Below, one piece after another: positions 44,454-53,787 of a stretch of DNA of 64,000 bases; position 1 is the stretch's first letter, and each line of letters starts with the position of its first letter. Origin of the DNA: CAYWMY01 sp046352935 (GTDB lineage Bacteria > Pseudomonadota > Gammaproteobacteria > Steroidobacterales > Steroidobacteraceae); NCBI GenBank assembly GCA_046352935.1, contig JAXMGR010000017.1, positions 1-64,000 of the forward strand, given 5' to 3'. Position numbers and translations under genes: made by a program. Below the pieces are notes generated by a model that saw only the letters and a program-made list of their open reading frames with translations, was not told where the DNA came from and did not search any database.

Positions 44454-45568
44454 GGCGAGGCATACGCGGACGGATCGCCGCCCTGCTCGTCGGCTGCTGC
44501 GCATCGCTGCCGTCCGCGGCGCTCGATACGGGCCGCGCCGACGTGAGCGCGTTCATCGACGGCGTCGTCGCGCGCAACCGGCTCGACCGCGGCTGGGTCC
44601 AGCGCATCGTCGCGGCGGCCGAGTCCCAGCAGGCCATCATCGACCTCATGCAGCGGCCCGCCGAGCGCGTGCGTCCCTGGTTCCGGTATCGCGACCATTT
44701 CCTGACCGCCGAACGCATCGACGCGGGCGTCGCCTTCTGGACGGAGCACCGCGCGCGCCTCGCGGAGATCGCGGGCACCACGGGCGTGGCACCGCATGTC
44801 ATCGTCGGCATCCTCGGGGTCGAGACGTTCTTCGGCCGCATCACCGGCCGCTACCGCGTGCTCGACGCGCTCGCGACGCTGGGCTTCGACTATCCGCCGC
44901 GCGGCGAGTACTTCCGCGGCGAGCTCGAACAGTTCCTGCTGCTCGCGCGCCGCAACGGCATCGATCCGCTCGCGGTGCGGGGCTCGTACGCGGGCGCGAT
45001 GGGACTGCCGCAGTTCATGCCGCGCAGCTATCTCAGCTATGCCGTCGACGGCGATCTCGACGGCCGCAGCGACCTGTGGGGCAGCGTCGACGACGTGATG
45101 TCCAGTGTCGCCAATTACCTCGCGAAGCACGGCTGGCAGGCGGGTGCGCCGATCGTGCTGCCCGCGACGCTGGTGGACCCGGATGCGGAGGGGCTCGTCG
45201 TCGGCAGCCTGACGACGAATCGCAGCGTCGGCGAACTGCGACGTCTGGGGCTCATGTTCGATCCCGCGCTCGGCGACGATGTCCCCGCCCTGCTCGTGGG
45301 GGTACGCGGCACCGATGGCCCGGAGTACCGGGTCGGTCTCAGGAATCTCGCGGTGATCATGCGATACAACCGCAGCCCGATGTACGCGCTCGCCGTGCAC
45401 GAACTCGGTTCGCGCATCGAGGCGGCACTGCCGCCTCCCGCACCCGTATCGGAGGCTGCGACGCCGGCCGACGCGCCGCGCGGGCCGGCCACGCCCGCGG
45501 ATCCCGCAGCGGCACCCGCTCGCGCGGCTCCCGCGGCTCCGACCGCCAGGAACGGAGCGCCTCTCTGA
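44450..45568 (+). CDS. mltB: Lytic murein transglycosylase B
   Basis: A 372-residue MltB-family lytic transglycosylase that cleaves glycan strands with anhydro-muropeptide formation. An N-terminal signal (LLVGCCASLPSAAL) is followed by the catalytic domain: ILGVETFFGRITGRYRV with the catalytic Glu, GSYAGAMGLPQFMPRSYL and a Ca-loop-like DGDLDGRSDLWGS. The signal has no clear lipobox. The C-terminus ends in an unusual Ala/Pro-rich tail of about 50 residues. It sits between rodA and rlpA, both overlapping. Confidence 0.93.
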   Translation: MRRGIRGRIAALLVGCCASLPSAALDTGRADVSAFIDGVVARNRLDRGWVQRIVAAAESQQAIIDLMQRPAERVRPWFRYRDHFLTAERIDAGVAFWTEHRARLAEIAGTTGVAPHVIVGILGVETFFGRITGRYRVLDALATLGFDYPPRGEYFRGELEQFLLLARRNGIDPLAVRGSYAGAMGLPQFMPRSYLSYAVDGDLDGRSDLWGSVDDVMSSVANYLAKHGWQAGAPIVLPATLVDPDAEGLVVGSLTTNRSVGELRRLGLMFDPALGDDVPALLVGVRGTDGPEYRVGLRNLAVIMRYNRSPMYALAVHELGSRIEAALPPPAPVSEAATPADAPRGPATPADPAAAPARAAPAAPTARNGAPL

Positions 45569-46371
45569 TGTCCGCACGCCGCGCCGCGTTGGCGACCCTG
45601 GTCGCGACGCTGGCCGGCTGCAGTCTCGTGCACCCGCCCGAGCCGGACGTGCCCGCCTCCGTGACCGCGCCCGCGGCACCGTCACCCGAGTTCCATGCGC
45701 CGCCGCTCGATGCGCCGGCCGTCGCGACAGCCCCCATGGAGGCGCGCTCGCTGCTCGGCAATGCGCCCTTCTACGATGTCGACGGGCACCGCTACTTCGT
45801 GCGCGACGGCAGCGTCGGCGACATGGAGCGGGGTGTCGCCTCCTGGTACGGCCGCAAGTTCCACGGCCGCCGCACCGCGAACGGCGAACGCTTCGACATG
45901 CACGACATGACGGCGGCGCACCCCACGATGCCACTGCCGTCGCGCGTGCGCGTCACCAACCTCGAGAACGGACGCTCCGTCGTCGTGCGCGTCAACGACC
46001 GCGGTCCCTTCAAGAGCGACCGCATCCTCGACGTGTCCTACGCGGCCGCGCAGGAACTCGGCATGATCGAAACCGGCACTGCGCTCGTCGAGGTGCAGAC
46101 ACTGGAGACGCCGCATCCGCTCACGGGCATCCAGCCTTTCCGCCTGTACGCACAGGTCGGCGCCTTCGGCGAGACGGGCAACGCACGGCGCATGGCGCAG
46201 CAGCTGCGCCGCCGCGGGTTCGACGACGTCGCGGTGCGTGCGACCGACCGTGGCGGCACGACGCTCCAGCGCGTGCTGGTCGGGCCCGTCGACAGCGCGC
46301 CCGACCTCGACGAGCTCGTGGCGCGGCTGCAGGACGCGGGCTTCGGCGACGCGCGCCTCGCGATCGACTAG
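45568..46371 (+). CDS. rlpA: RlpA septal-ring lytic transglycosylase lipoprotein
   Basis: A 267-residue lipoprotein. The lipobox LAGC at about residues 15-18 is followed by a Pro/Ala-rich linker, a double-psi beta-barrel domain (GVASWYGRKFHGRRTANGE with conserved Glu, VRVNDRGPFKSDRILDVSYAAA) and a C-terminal SPOR domain (about 190-267, RLYAQVGAFGETGNARRM). RlpA cleaves denuded glycan strands. The start ATG overlaps the mltB stop (TGATG). It is probably the last gene of the mreB operon. Confidence 0.94.
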   Translation: MSARRAALATLVATLAGCSLVHPPEPDVPASVTAPAAPSPEFHAPPLDAPAVATAPMEARSLLGNAPFYDVDGHRYFVRDGSVGDMERGVASWYGRKFHGRRTANGERFDMHDMTAAHPTMPLPSRVRVTNLENGRSVVVRVNDRGPFKSDRILDVSYAAAQELGMIETGTALVEVQTLETPHPLTGIQPFRLYAQVGAFGETGNARRMAQQLRRRGFDDVAVRATDRGGTTLQRVLVGPVDSAPDLDELVARLQDAGFGDARLAID

Positions 46372-46503
46372 CCTCTTCCGGTGCACGATGATTCCGCGGC
46401 AGCGGCCGAGACACCATCGGGTCCCGGGGATGGCGCGAGACGCGTCGTGCTGCGGTAAACTCGCGACGCCGCCACGCGGGCGGTTCCCCTCAGTGAAGCT
46501 TCC

Positions 46504-47658
46504 ATGCGCCGCATTCCCGCCCTGATCCTTTCGCTCGTGGCTTTTCTCGCCGTCCCGTTCGCGGACGCCGCGACACCGGTTCCGCCGCCGCCACAGGCCG
46601 ATGCGAAGGCCTGGATCCTCGTCGATCACGTCAGCGGCCGCGTGCTCGGCGAGAAGAACGCCGACCTGCGGCTCGAACCCGCGAGTCTGACGAAGCTCAT
46701 GACGGCCTACGCCGTGTTCCACGCGCTCGCGGAGGGCAAGCTGCGCCTGACGAGCGAAGTGTCGATCAGCGAGTACGCGTGGCGCGTGGGCGGCGCAGGG
46801 TCGGGCGGCTCGACCACGTTCGCGAAGGTGGGCTCGCGGCTGCCCGTGGAGGCGCTGATCCAGGGCATGATCGTGCAGTCGGGCAACGACGCCTCGATCG
46901 CACTCGCGGAGGCCGTCGCGGGTTCGGAAGCGACGTTCGCGGAGCTCATGAACGGGTACGCGCGCCAGCTCGGCATGAAGGGCTCGAACTTCCAGAACTC
47001 CACGGGCCTGCCGGGCCCGCAGCACTACGTGACCGCGCGCGACATGTCCCTGCTCGCGAGCGCCATCGTGCGCGAGTTCCCGCAGTACTACCGCTGGTAC
47101 TCGCAGCGGGAGTTCACCTGGAACGGCATCACGCAGCACAACCGCAACGGCCTGCTGGATCGCGATCCCGCCGTCGACGGCATGAAGACGGGCCACACCG
47201 AGAGCGCGGGCTATTGCCTCGTGAGCTCGGCGCAGCGCGACGGCATGCGCATGATCGCGGTCGTGCTCGGCATGGCGAGCCCGAAGGCCCGCGAGGACGC
47301 GAGCCTCGCGCTGCTCAACTACGGCTTCAGCTTCTACGAGACGCGCCGCGTGTACGCCGCGGGCCGTGAACTCGCACGACCGCGCGTCTACGGCGCGCCG
47401 GACGGCGAGGCGGCCGTCGGCCTGCGCCGCGAACTCGCCGTCACGGTGCCGCGCGGACGCTTCAAGGAAGTGCAGACGCGCATCGTCATGAAGGCCGGCC
47501 TGGAGGCGCCGGTCCCGGCCACGCAGTCGGTCGGCAGCGTGCAGTCCCTGCTCGACGGCAAGGTGATCGCGGAGCGCGCACTGTACCCGCTGGCCCCGGT
47601 TCCGAAGGGCAACATCTTCCGCCGCATGTGGGACACGGTCGCGGGCTGGTTCGGCTGA
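46504..47658 (+). CDS. dacA: D-alanyl-D-alanine carboxypeptidase (PBP5/6 type)
   Basis: A 384-residue low-molecular-mass PBP. It has a signal peptide ending near PFADA, then the three active-site motifs: SLTK in EPASLTKLMTAY, SGN in VQSGNDASIAL, and KTG in GMKTGHTESAGY. A C-terminal PBP5 beta domain and an amphipathic membrane-binding end (RRMWDTVAGWFG) follow. It trims the terminal D-Ala from pentapeptides. A TAAACT -10-like hexamer at 46456-46461 lies 42 bp before the ATG and may make this a separate transcript. Confidence 0.95.
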   Translation: MRRIPALILSLVAFLAVPFADAATPVPPPPQADAKAWILVDHVSGRVLGEKNADLRLEPASLTKLMTAYAVFHALAEGKLRLTSEVSISEYAWRVGGAGSGGSTTFAKVGSRLPVEALIQGMIVQSGNDASIALAEAVAGSEATFAELMNGYARQLGMKGSNFQNSTGLPGPQHYVTARDMSLLASAIVREFPQYYRWYSQREFTWNGITQHNRNGLLDRDPAVDGMKTGHTESAGYCLVSSAQRDGMRMIAVVLGMASPKAREDASLALLNYGFSFYETRRVYAAGRELARPRVYGAPDGEAAVGLRRELAVTVPRGRFKEVQTRIVMKAGLEAPVPATQSVGSVQSLLDGKVIAERALYPLAPVPKGNIFRRMWDTVAGWFG

Positions 47659-47671
47659 GGCGCCACCCGCC

Positions 47672-48541
47672 GTGCCCGCGCCGCTCCCGACCTGCCACCT
47701 GAACGGCGAGTGGCTGCCGCTCGCCGAGGCGCGCATCTCGCCGCTCGACCGCGGCTTCCTGTTCGGCGACGCGGTGTACGAGGTCATGCCGGTGTTCGCC
47801 TCGCGCGCCTACCGCTTCGACGCGCACATCGACCGGCTGGAACGCAATCTCGCGACACTGCGGATCCCTTCGCCCACCGACCGCGAGGGCTGGCGGCGCA
47901 TCTGCGGCGGGCTCGTCCACCGCAACGGCGGCGGCGACCTGTCGCTGTACCTGCAGGTCTCCCGCGGCACGGAGTTCGGGCGCAACCACGTGCCGCCCGC
48001 GGGACTCGCACCCACGGTCTTCGGGTTCGTCACACCGCTCGCGCCGCGCGCGAACCCGGATCCCGGCATCGCGTGCATCACGGCCGAGGACATCCGCTGG
48101 CACCTCTGCGACATCAAGAGCACCACGCTGCTCGCCAACGTGCTGCTGCGCTGGCGCGCCGTGGAGCAGGACGCCATCGAGGCCATCCTGCTGCGCAACG
48201 GCGAGGTGCGCGAGGGCAGCTACAGCTCCGTGCACGTCGTCAAGGACGGCTGCCTGCTGTCGCCGCCGCTGGATCACGAGGTCCTGCCGGGCACGACCCG
48301 CGGCGTCATCATGGAACTCGCGTCGCGTGCCGGCATCCCGACGGCCGTGCGGCGCATCGGCGCCGGGGAGCTGCGCGGCGCCGACGAGGTCGTCGTCGCG
48401 GCCGCGACGCTGCTGGTGCGGCCCGTGGTGCGCATCGACGGTCACGCCGTCGGCAGCGGCATTCCCGGGCCGGTGTTCGTGAAGCTCCGGCGGCTGTTCG
48501 AGGAGACGCTGCAGGAACTGTCGAGCGATCTGCCCGCCTGA
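47672..48541 (+). CDS. dat: D-amino-acid transaminase (class IV PLP aminotransferase)
   Basis: A 289-residue fold-type IV PLP enzyme, probably D-alanine aminotransferase. The opening region SPLDRGFLFGDAVYEVM and the cofactor lysine in CDIKSTTLLANVL fit. EAILLRNGEVREGSYSSVH and LPGTTRGVIMELA follow. It would interconvert D-Ala and 2-oxo acids for wall precursor turnover. The start is a GTG 13 bp after dacA. Discrimination from branched-chain aminotransferase rests on motif details and on the dacA neighbour. Confidence 0.85.
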   Translation: MPAPLPTCHLNGEWLPLAEARISPLDRGFLFGDAVYEVMPVFASRAYRFDAHIDRLERNLATLRIPSPTDREGWRRICGGLVHRNGGGDLSLYLQVSRGTEFGRNHVPPAGLAPTVFGFVTPLAPRANPDPGIACITAEDIRWHLCDIKSTTLLANVLLRWRAVEQDAIEAILLRNGEVREGSYSSVHVVKDGCLLSPPLDHEVLPGTTRGVIMELASRAGIPTAVRRIGAGELRGADEVVVAAATLLVRPVVRIDGHAVGSGIPGPVFVKLRRLFEETLQELSSDLPA

Positions 48542-48675
48542 GGCGCAGGCCGCACCGGGCCGGCTCCGCGCCGCCCCGGGGCCGCGCCCTCGCCCTCCGC
48601 CGCGAGCCGCGCCGGCACCGCCGACCTCACCGTCACCCGGCTGCATCGGACGACCCGCCGTGGGATGATGCCGCC

Positions 48676-48942
48676 ATGGCACAGCAGGATTCACTGCTCC
48701 AGTTTCCCTGTGAGTTCCCGATCAAGGTCATGGGCCGGCGGGGACCGGCGTTCCGCGCCATCACGCTCGAGATCGTCGAGCGCCACGCGGGGAAGCTCGA
48801 GCCCGGCCGCATCAGCGAGCGGCTGAGCGGCAAGGGCAATTACCAGTCGATCACGTACACGATCGAGGCGTCGAGCCGGGCGCAGCTCGACACGATCTAT
48901 CGCGAGCTCACCGCGAGCGGCGTCGTGCTCGTGGCCCTGTAG
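48676..48942 (+). CDS. ybeD: YbeD/DUF493 family protein (UPF0250)
   Basis: An 88-residue ACT-like small protein: FPCEFPIKVMGRRGPAF at the start and GKGNYQSITYTIEA in the middle, with normal length for YbeD. The family is suspected of allosteric or lipoate-related regulation but has no settled function. As in many gammaproteobacteria it follows dacA, here with dat in between; lipB, its usual next neighbour, is displaced to 52.7 kb on the other strand. Confidence 0.92.
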   Translation: MAQQDSLLQFPCEFPIKVMGRRGPAFRAITLEIVERHAGKLEPGRISERLSGKGNYQSITYTIEASSRAQLDTIYRELTASGVVLVAL

Positions 48943-49057
48943 GACGCAGCACGGGCCGCGCCCGCGGGGGCGTAGAGTGTCGGCGAGGGCGATGCGCCGG
49001 CCCGGCGCGCACCGCTCGCCGTCCACCCGAAGGCGCGAATGCGCCGGGGAGGCCGTC

Positions 49058-50455
49058 ATGGCGTTTCGCAGCGAACATGATTCCCTGGGCGAGGTCCGCG
49101 TGCCCGCCGAGGCCTGGTGGGGCGCGCAGACCGAGCGCAGCCGCCACAACTTCCGCATCGGGCCGCCGGCCAGCATGCCGCGCGAGATCATCCACGCGCT
49201 CGCGGTGGTCAAGAAGGCCGCCGCGCTCACCAACGTGGAGCTCGGCCGCCTCGACGCGGCGAAGGCGGAATGGATCGGCCGCGTCTGCGACGAGATCCTC
49301 GCGGGCGCCCACGACGCGCAGTTCCCGCTCGTCGTCTGGCAGACCGGCAGCGGTACGCAGACGCACATGAACGTCAACGAGGTCATCGCGAACCGCGCGC
49401 ACGTGCTCGCGGGCGGCCGCCTCACCGACGCGACCCGCATCCTGCACCCCAACGACGACGTGAACCTGAGCCAGAGCAGCAACGACGCGTTTCCCACGGC
49501 CATGCACATCGCGGCATACCGCCTGGTCGCCGAGGTCACGCGCCCCGGCGTGCAGGAACTGCGGGACACGCTGGCGCGCAAGGCCGAGGCATTCCGCGAC
49601 GTGGTCAAGACGGGCCGCACGCACTTCATGGACGCGACGCCGCTGACGCTCGGCCAGGAACTGAGCGGCTATGTGCAGCAGCTCGACAACGGCCTGCGCG
49701 CGCTCGACCACGCGCTCGTCGCGGTCGCCGAACTCGCGCTCGGCGGCACCGCGGTGGGCACCGGGCTCAATGCGCCGGCGGGCTTTGCCGGGGCGGTCGC
49801 GCGCCGTGTCGCGCAGCTCACGGGACTGCCCTTCGTCACCGCGCCGAACAAGTTCGAGGCGCTCGCGGCGAACGACACGATGGTCGAGCTGCACGGCGCG
49901 TTCCGACGTCTCGCCGTCAGCCTCATGAAGATCGGCAACGACATCCGCATGCTCGCGAGCGGTCCGCGCAGCGGTATCGGCGAGATCACCCTACCCGACA
50001 ACGAGCCCGGCTCGTCGATCATGCCGGGCAAGGTGAATCCCACCCAGTGCGAAGCGCTGACCATGGTCGCCGCGCAGGTCATGGGCAACGACGTCGCCGT
50101 CGGCATCGGCGCCAGCAACGGCCACTTCGAGCTCAACGTGTTCAAACCCATGATCGCCGCGAACGTGCTCCAGAGCGCACGCCTCCTCGGAGATGCATGC
50201 ACGAGCTTCTCACGCCTCTGCGCCGCCGGCATCGAGCCGGACCGGCCTGTCATCGAACGCCACCTGCGCAGCTCGCTCATGCTGGTCACAGCACTGAGCC
50301 CGCACATCGGCTACGGCCGCGCCGCGGAGATCGCGAAGAAGGCGCACCAGGAGGGCACGACGCTGCGCGAGGCCGCGCTCGCGCTCGGCTACGTCACTGC
50401 CGCGCAGTTCGACGAGTGGGTGGATCCGGCGAAAATGTGCGGACCGCAGGACTGA
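49058..50455 (+). CDS. fumC: Class II fumarate hydratase
   Basis: A 465-residue fumarase C, interconverting fumarate and malate in the TCA cycle. Hallmarks are WQTGSGTQTHMNVNEV, NDDVNLSQSSNDAFPTAMH, TGRTHFMDATPLTLGQE and the superfamily signature GSSIMPGKVNPTQCEA. GGGGAGGCC precedes the ATG at 49058; the open frame extends further upstream without homology. It lies between ybeD and a small ABM protein. Confidence 0.96.
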   Translation: MAFRSEHDSLGEVRVPAEAWWGAQTERSRHNFRIGPPASMPREIIHALAVVKKAAALTNVELGRLDAAKAEWIGRVCDEILAGAHDAQFPLVVWQTGSGTQTHMNVNEVIANRAHVLAGGRLTDATRILHPNDDVNLSQSSNDAFPTAMHIAAYRLVAEVTRPGVQELRDTLARKAEAFRDVVKTGRTHFMDATPLTLGQELSGYVQQLDNGLRALDHALVAVAELALGGTAVGTGLNAPAGFAGAVARRVAQLTGLPFVTAPNKFEALAANDTMVELHGAFRRLAVSLMKIGNDIRMLASGPRSGIGEITLPDNEPGSSIMPGKVNPTQCEALTMVAAQVMGNDVAVGIGASNGHFELNVFKPMIAANVLQSARLLGDACTSFSRLCAAGIEPDRPVIERHLRSSLMLVTALSPHIGYGRAAEIAKKAHQEGTTLREAALALGYVTAAQFDEWVDPAKMCGPQD

Positions 50456-50513
50456 GTGGCGGCGGCAAACGGCGCCGACAAGGCCGCGGCGGACACGCGG
50501 CAGGGAGGGCGGC

Positions 50514-50864
50514 ATGTTCATCGCGGTGTACGGCTGGCGGGTGAAACCCGGCAAGGAGGAGCAGTTCCGCGACGCCTGGCGCCGCGGAACGCGCCAGATC
50601 GCACGCATCCACGGCGGCCTGGGCTCGCGGCTGCATCGCGAACGCGACGGCCGCTTCATCGGTGTCGCCGAGTGGCCGGACTACGAGACCTGGAAGCGCG
50701 CGTTCGACGCGCGCATGGTTTACGACGACCCGGAGACGCGCGCACGGTTCGTCGATGCGCTGGCCGAGGGCTCCGGTGCTGTCGAGCCCTTGCTGCTGAT
50801 GGAGGTCACCGACGACCAGCTCGTGCGCAGCACGGTGCCGCTGGGTACTTCGCCGGACGGTTGA
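50514..50864 (+). CDS. ABM-domain small protein
   Basis: A 116-residue dimeric alpha-beta barrel protein of the antibiotic biosynthesis monooxygenase type. MFIAVYGWRVKPGKEEQFRDAWRR gives a beta strand followed by a helix, and GVAEWPDYETWKRAF a second strand-helix pair. The reaction is unknown. GGAGGGCGGC precedes the ATG. It follows fumC by 58 bp and may be co-transcribed. Confidence 0.7.
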   Translation: MFIAVYGWRVKPGKEEQFRDAWRRGTRQIARIHGGLGSRLHRERDGRFIGVAEWPDYETWKRAFDARMVYDDPETRARFVDALAEGSGAVEPLLLMEVTDDQLVRSTVPLGTSPDG

Positions 50865-51001
50865 TGCCCGCCGGCGCACCGCAGCCCGGCACGACGCGGG
50901 AACGAGGAGTTCGCCTGCGGAGCGGGCCTCGGGCACGATGGGCCCGGACTTTCGCACGATCAGCGGGTCGTGCCATCGCAGACGATGGAGTATCCCGAGC
51001 G

Positions 51002-51283
51002 ATGACCGGCATCGACGACGACTTCGACCAGCGCCCTCCGGAGAACGAATCGCAGCCACCCGTCGAGGTGCCACACACCGGACTCGCCCCGGACACGCTG
51101 CGCCGGCTCGTCGAGTCCTTCGTGCTGCGCGAAGGCACCGACTATGGTTCGGTCGAGTTCCCGCTCGAGCAGAAGGTCGCGCACGTCATGGCGCAGCTCG
51201 AACGGGGCGATGCGCGGATCCTGTTCGACCCGGACACCGAGTCGGTGACGATCGTCACGTCGCGGCCGGTGCGGGCACGCTGA
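51002..51283 (+). CDS. yheU: YheU family (UPF0270) protein
   Basis: A 93-residue protein. A variable acidic N-terminus leads to the conserved core LAPDTLRRLVESFVLREGTDYG and KVAHVMAQLERGDARILFD, typical of YheU. E. coli YheU is about 72 residues, so the N-terminal about 25 residues are extra. Biological role is not established. Transcription is convergent with the NYN-domain gene. Confidence 0.82.
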   Translation: MTGIDDDFDQRPPENESQPPVEVPHTGLAPDTLRRLVESFVLREGTDYGSVEFPLEQKVAHVMAQLERGDARILFDPDTESVTIVTSRPVRAR

Positions 51284-51363
51284 GGACCGTCGGGCGCCGG
51301 CGCTCCGGGCCCGTGCAACGTTCCCGAAATCCCCTCGCGCCGGTTCAGACGAGGGGGCCGATA

Positions 51364-52023
51364 TCAGAACTGGTAGGTCACACGCCCGCCCGTGTCGATC
51401 GCGATCCGGCCCTCGCGCACCAGCTGGTCGACGAAGTCGCGCACCACGGTGGCGTCGAGCTTCTTCTGGAAATACGCGGCGATCTGCGATTCGAGGGTCT
51501 TCCGACGTCGCGGTCGCCGGTTCCGGTCGACCTTGCCGAGGTTGCGCACGACGGCCTCCAGGCGCTCGCTGGTCCCGTGCGCACCCGGAGCCCTGGCCGC
51601 TGTGCCGGCCGTCGTCTTCGCCGGTGTCGCAGCGCCCGGCTTCGCGGGCGAAGCGCCGCTGGTGCGTGCATGAGCACCGAGCTCGCCCTGGCTGCCGATG
51701 CGGCGCACGTGGTAGCCACGGCCCACCAGGTGCCGGACCAGCGGATCGAAGCCGCGATCGCGCGACAGGATCACGTACTCGGTCCTCGGCGCCGCCGCGA
51801 GGTACTCGCCGAGGTAGAACGCGATGTGGAAGTCGAGCGCATTGCTGCCCTGCCCTTCGATGCGGATCCACTCCAGCCGCGCGCCCAGCGCCTGCGCCTG
51901 CAGCACGAGCCCCATCGGCACCTTGGCCTGCGACGCCCCGACGAAGATCCTCACCGCGGCGTGGCCCGGCACCGCGCCGAGGTCCAGCTTCTGCACATTC
52001 TCGAAATCGACCAGCATCATCAT
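51364..52023 (-). CDS. NYN/PIN-like domain ribonuclease family protein
   Basis: A 219-residue protein with an N-terminal NYN (PIN-like) domain: MLVDFENVQ with acidic Asp/Glu, LDFHIAFYLGEYLA and YVILSRDRGFDPLVRHL supply the acidic metal-site residues. An Ala/Pro/Thr-rich linker (about 118-150) leads to a basic C-terminal winged-helix-like segment (RRPRRRKTLESQIAAYFQKKL) likely to bind nucleic acid. GGAGGTGCCGAC precedes the first of three Met codons. An RNA-processing or toxin-like nuclease role is possible, but no partner gene is adjacent. Confidence 0.75.
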   Translation of the reverse strand: MMMLVDFENVQKLDLGAVPGHAAVRIFVGASQAKVPMGLVLQAQALGARLEWIRIEGQGSNALDFHIAFYLGEYLAAAPRTEYVILSRDRGFDPLVRHLVGRGYHVRRIGSQGELGAHARTSGASPAKPGAATPAKTTAGTAARAPGAHGTSERLEAVVRNLGKVDRNRRPRRRKTLESQIAAYFQKKLDATVVRDFVDQLVREGRIAIDTGGRVTYQF

Positions 52024-52247
52024 GTCGGCACCTCCGGCAGGCCGCCTGGCCTGCCGGCCGCACAGTAGCAGCTTCGGCGGCCGCAGCTATGGCGCCGCGC
52101 GCGGCCTGCCATCGCGGCGCGCAATGCCCGCGGGAATACCGGCACAGGCCGCTCGCCGATGCGGGTTCCCGCGCCACGTGCCGCGCCCCCGCCAGATGTA
52201 GACGCCCGCGCAGCACACCATGACGCCGCACCGCCTGCGGATCGCCG

Positions 52248-52523
52248 TCATGACCGCGACTCCGCGACAGCCCGCGCGCCGGCCCGACCGCAGACATCGC
52301 AGAGCACGCGATCGCCGTAACGGCCACGGCTCGTGACGATGCCATCGGGCCGCGTGGCCCATTCGCCAGCGCCGATCACACCCGCTCGCCGCGCGCGCAC
52401 GTGCAGCACGCAGCCGGGGTTCTCGCAGAACAGCGCGCCCTCGGTGACCGGCACCACGTGCCGGAACCGCGACGCGACCTCGTACTCGAAGCCGAAGACG
52501 TCTTCCCGCATCACCGCGCTCAT
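52248..52523 (-). CDS. Small Cys-containing hypothetical protein
   Basis: A 91-residue protein I cannot assign to a family. CENPGC and CDVC (with RYGDRVLCDVCGRAGAR) could form a four-Cys zinc site. FEYEVASRFRHVVPVTEGALF precedes the first pair. It lacks a signal peptide and membrane segments. The frame is supported by a good AGGAGG site before the ATG and by the regular Cys spacing. Confidence 0.55.
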   Translation of the reverse strand: MSAVMREDVFGFEYEVASRFRHVVPVTEGALFCENPGCVLHVRARRAGVIGAGEWATRPDGIVTSRGRYGDRVLCDVCGRAGARAVAESRS

Positions 52524-52655
52524 GAGCGACCTCCTCCGTGACGAACCACGGGGAACAGCCTACGGGCGGGGGTGGCTCAGCACGCGAGCCAGGTCCTCTT
52601 GCCGGGTGGGGCCGGTCGAACGGGATGTGTCGGCGCGGCGGGCGCCCGACGACGC

Positions 52656-53297
52656 TCAGCCACCGGTGAGCGGAGCCGCGGGCAGCCCGAGCCGTTCGAG
52701 CAGGTGCGGTGCGAATCCTGCCGCAACCTCGCGCAGGTCCGCGGGCCCGCCGAGGTCCGCGAGGTTCACGATCTCGAGCCCCGCATGGCCGCAGGGATTG
52801 ATGCGCGCGAAGGCCGCGAGATCCGTCGTGACGTTGAGTGCGATGCCGTGATAGCTGCAGCCGCGGCGCAAGCGCAGCCCGATGCTCATGAGCTTGCGCG
52901 CGCCGACGTAGACGCCCGGTGCGTCGCGCCGGCCGTGGGCGTCGATGCCGAAACGCGCCGCGTAGTCGATCGCGGCCTGCTCCAGCGCGAGCACCAGCGT
53001 GCGGATGCCGAGGCCGAGGCGGCGCAGCTCGACGAGCGGATAGACCACGAGCTGGCCCGGACCGTGGTAGGTGACCTGTCCGCCGCGGTCGATCTGCACG
53101 ACCGGGATGTCACCTGGCGCGAGCACGTGCTCGGGCCGGCCGGCCATGCCCTGCGTGAACACCGGCGGGTGCTCGAGGCACCAGATCTCGTCGGCCGTGT
53201 CCGCCGCGCGGGCATCCGTGAACGCCTGCATGGCGCGCCACGTCGGCTCGTACTCGACGCGGCCGAGCCAGCGCAGTCGCGGCGCCGGCGGCGTCAC
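52656..53297 (-). CDS. lipB: Octanoyl-(acyl carrier protein) transferase
   Basis: A 213-residue LipB that moves octanoyl groups from ACP to lipoyl domains. Motifs are RGGQVTYHGPGQLVVYPLV, the catalytic Lys in GARKLMSIGLR, and Cys in INPCGHAGLEIVNL. GAGGGCTGATGCC precedes the GTG start at 53297; the longer frame to 53339 overlaps the OsmC-like gene more. It reads with lipA in the same direction, separated by the OsmC-like gene. Confidence 0.92.
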   Translation of the reverse strand: MTPPAPRLRWLGRVEYEPTWRAMQAFTDARAADTADEIWCLEHPPVFTQGMAGRPEHVLAPGDIPVVQIDRGGQVTYHGPGQLVVYPLVELRRLGLGIRTLVLALEQAAIDYAARFGIDAHGRRDAPGVYVGARKLMSIGLRLRRGCSYHGIALNVTTDLAAFARINPCGHAGLEIVNLADLGGPADLREVAAGFAPHLLERLGLPAAPLTGG

Positions 53298-53301
53298 GGC
53301 A

Positions 53302-53739
53302 TCAGCCCTCGACGACCTCGGCGTGCAGGTGGTTCGCACCCTTCAGCGAGGCGGTGATCAGGCAGATCTTCTCGGCCTTCTCGAGCAGCGCCTTCGCGCG
53401 CGCCGCATCGGTGCCCGGTGCGACGGTGAGCTTCGCGTGCGTCGCGAATTCCGTGAACGACGCGGCGGCGCCGGCGGGCCGGTCCAGCTTGCCGGTCACG
53501 TCCACCGCGAGCGACTTCCACTCGAACTTCGAGGCCCGCGCAACGGCGCGGAAGCTCAGCACGAAGCAGTCGGCCACAGCGGCCGTGAGCAGCGTCTCGG
53601 GCGACCAGTATCCGGGCGGCCCGTCGAACTCGGGCGGCGAGTTCGATTCGAGCGTCGGCAGTCCCGAGGCCGCCAGCTTCACGCTGTCGGCGGGCGCCGC
53701 CGAGACACTGACCTGGTAATGGTGCGGATACGGATGCAT
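53302..53739 (-). CDS. OsmC/Ohr family protein
   Basis: A 145-residue OsmC-family protein. The first Cys is in ETLLTAAVADCFVLSFRAVA and the second in KAEKICLITASLKG, as in thiol peroxidases that reduce organic hydroperoxides. Placement between lipB and lipA is suggestive, since lipoyl proteins donate electrons to Ohr/OsmC enzymes. The subfamily (OsmC, Ohr or YhfA type) cannot be fixed by eye. Confidence 0.85.
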   Translation of the reverse strand: MHPYPHHYQVSVSAAPADSVKLAASGLPTLESNSPPEFDGPPGYWSPETLLTAAVADCFVLSFRAVARASKFEWKSLAVDVTGKLDRPAGAAASFTEFATHAKLTVAPGTDAARAKALLEKAEKICLITASLKGANHLHAEVVEG

Positions 53740-53787
53740 GCGGAACTCCAGTGACGAAGCGGAAAGTGAGAGGCGATGGCCGGCGCG

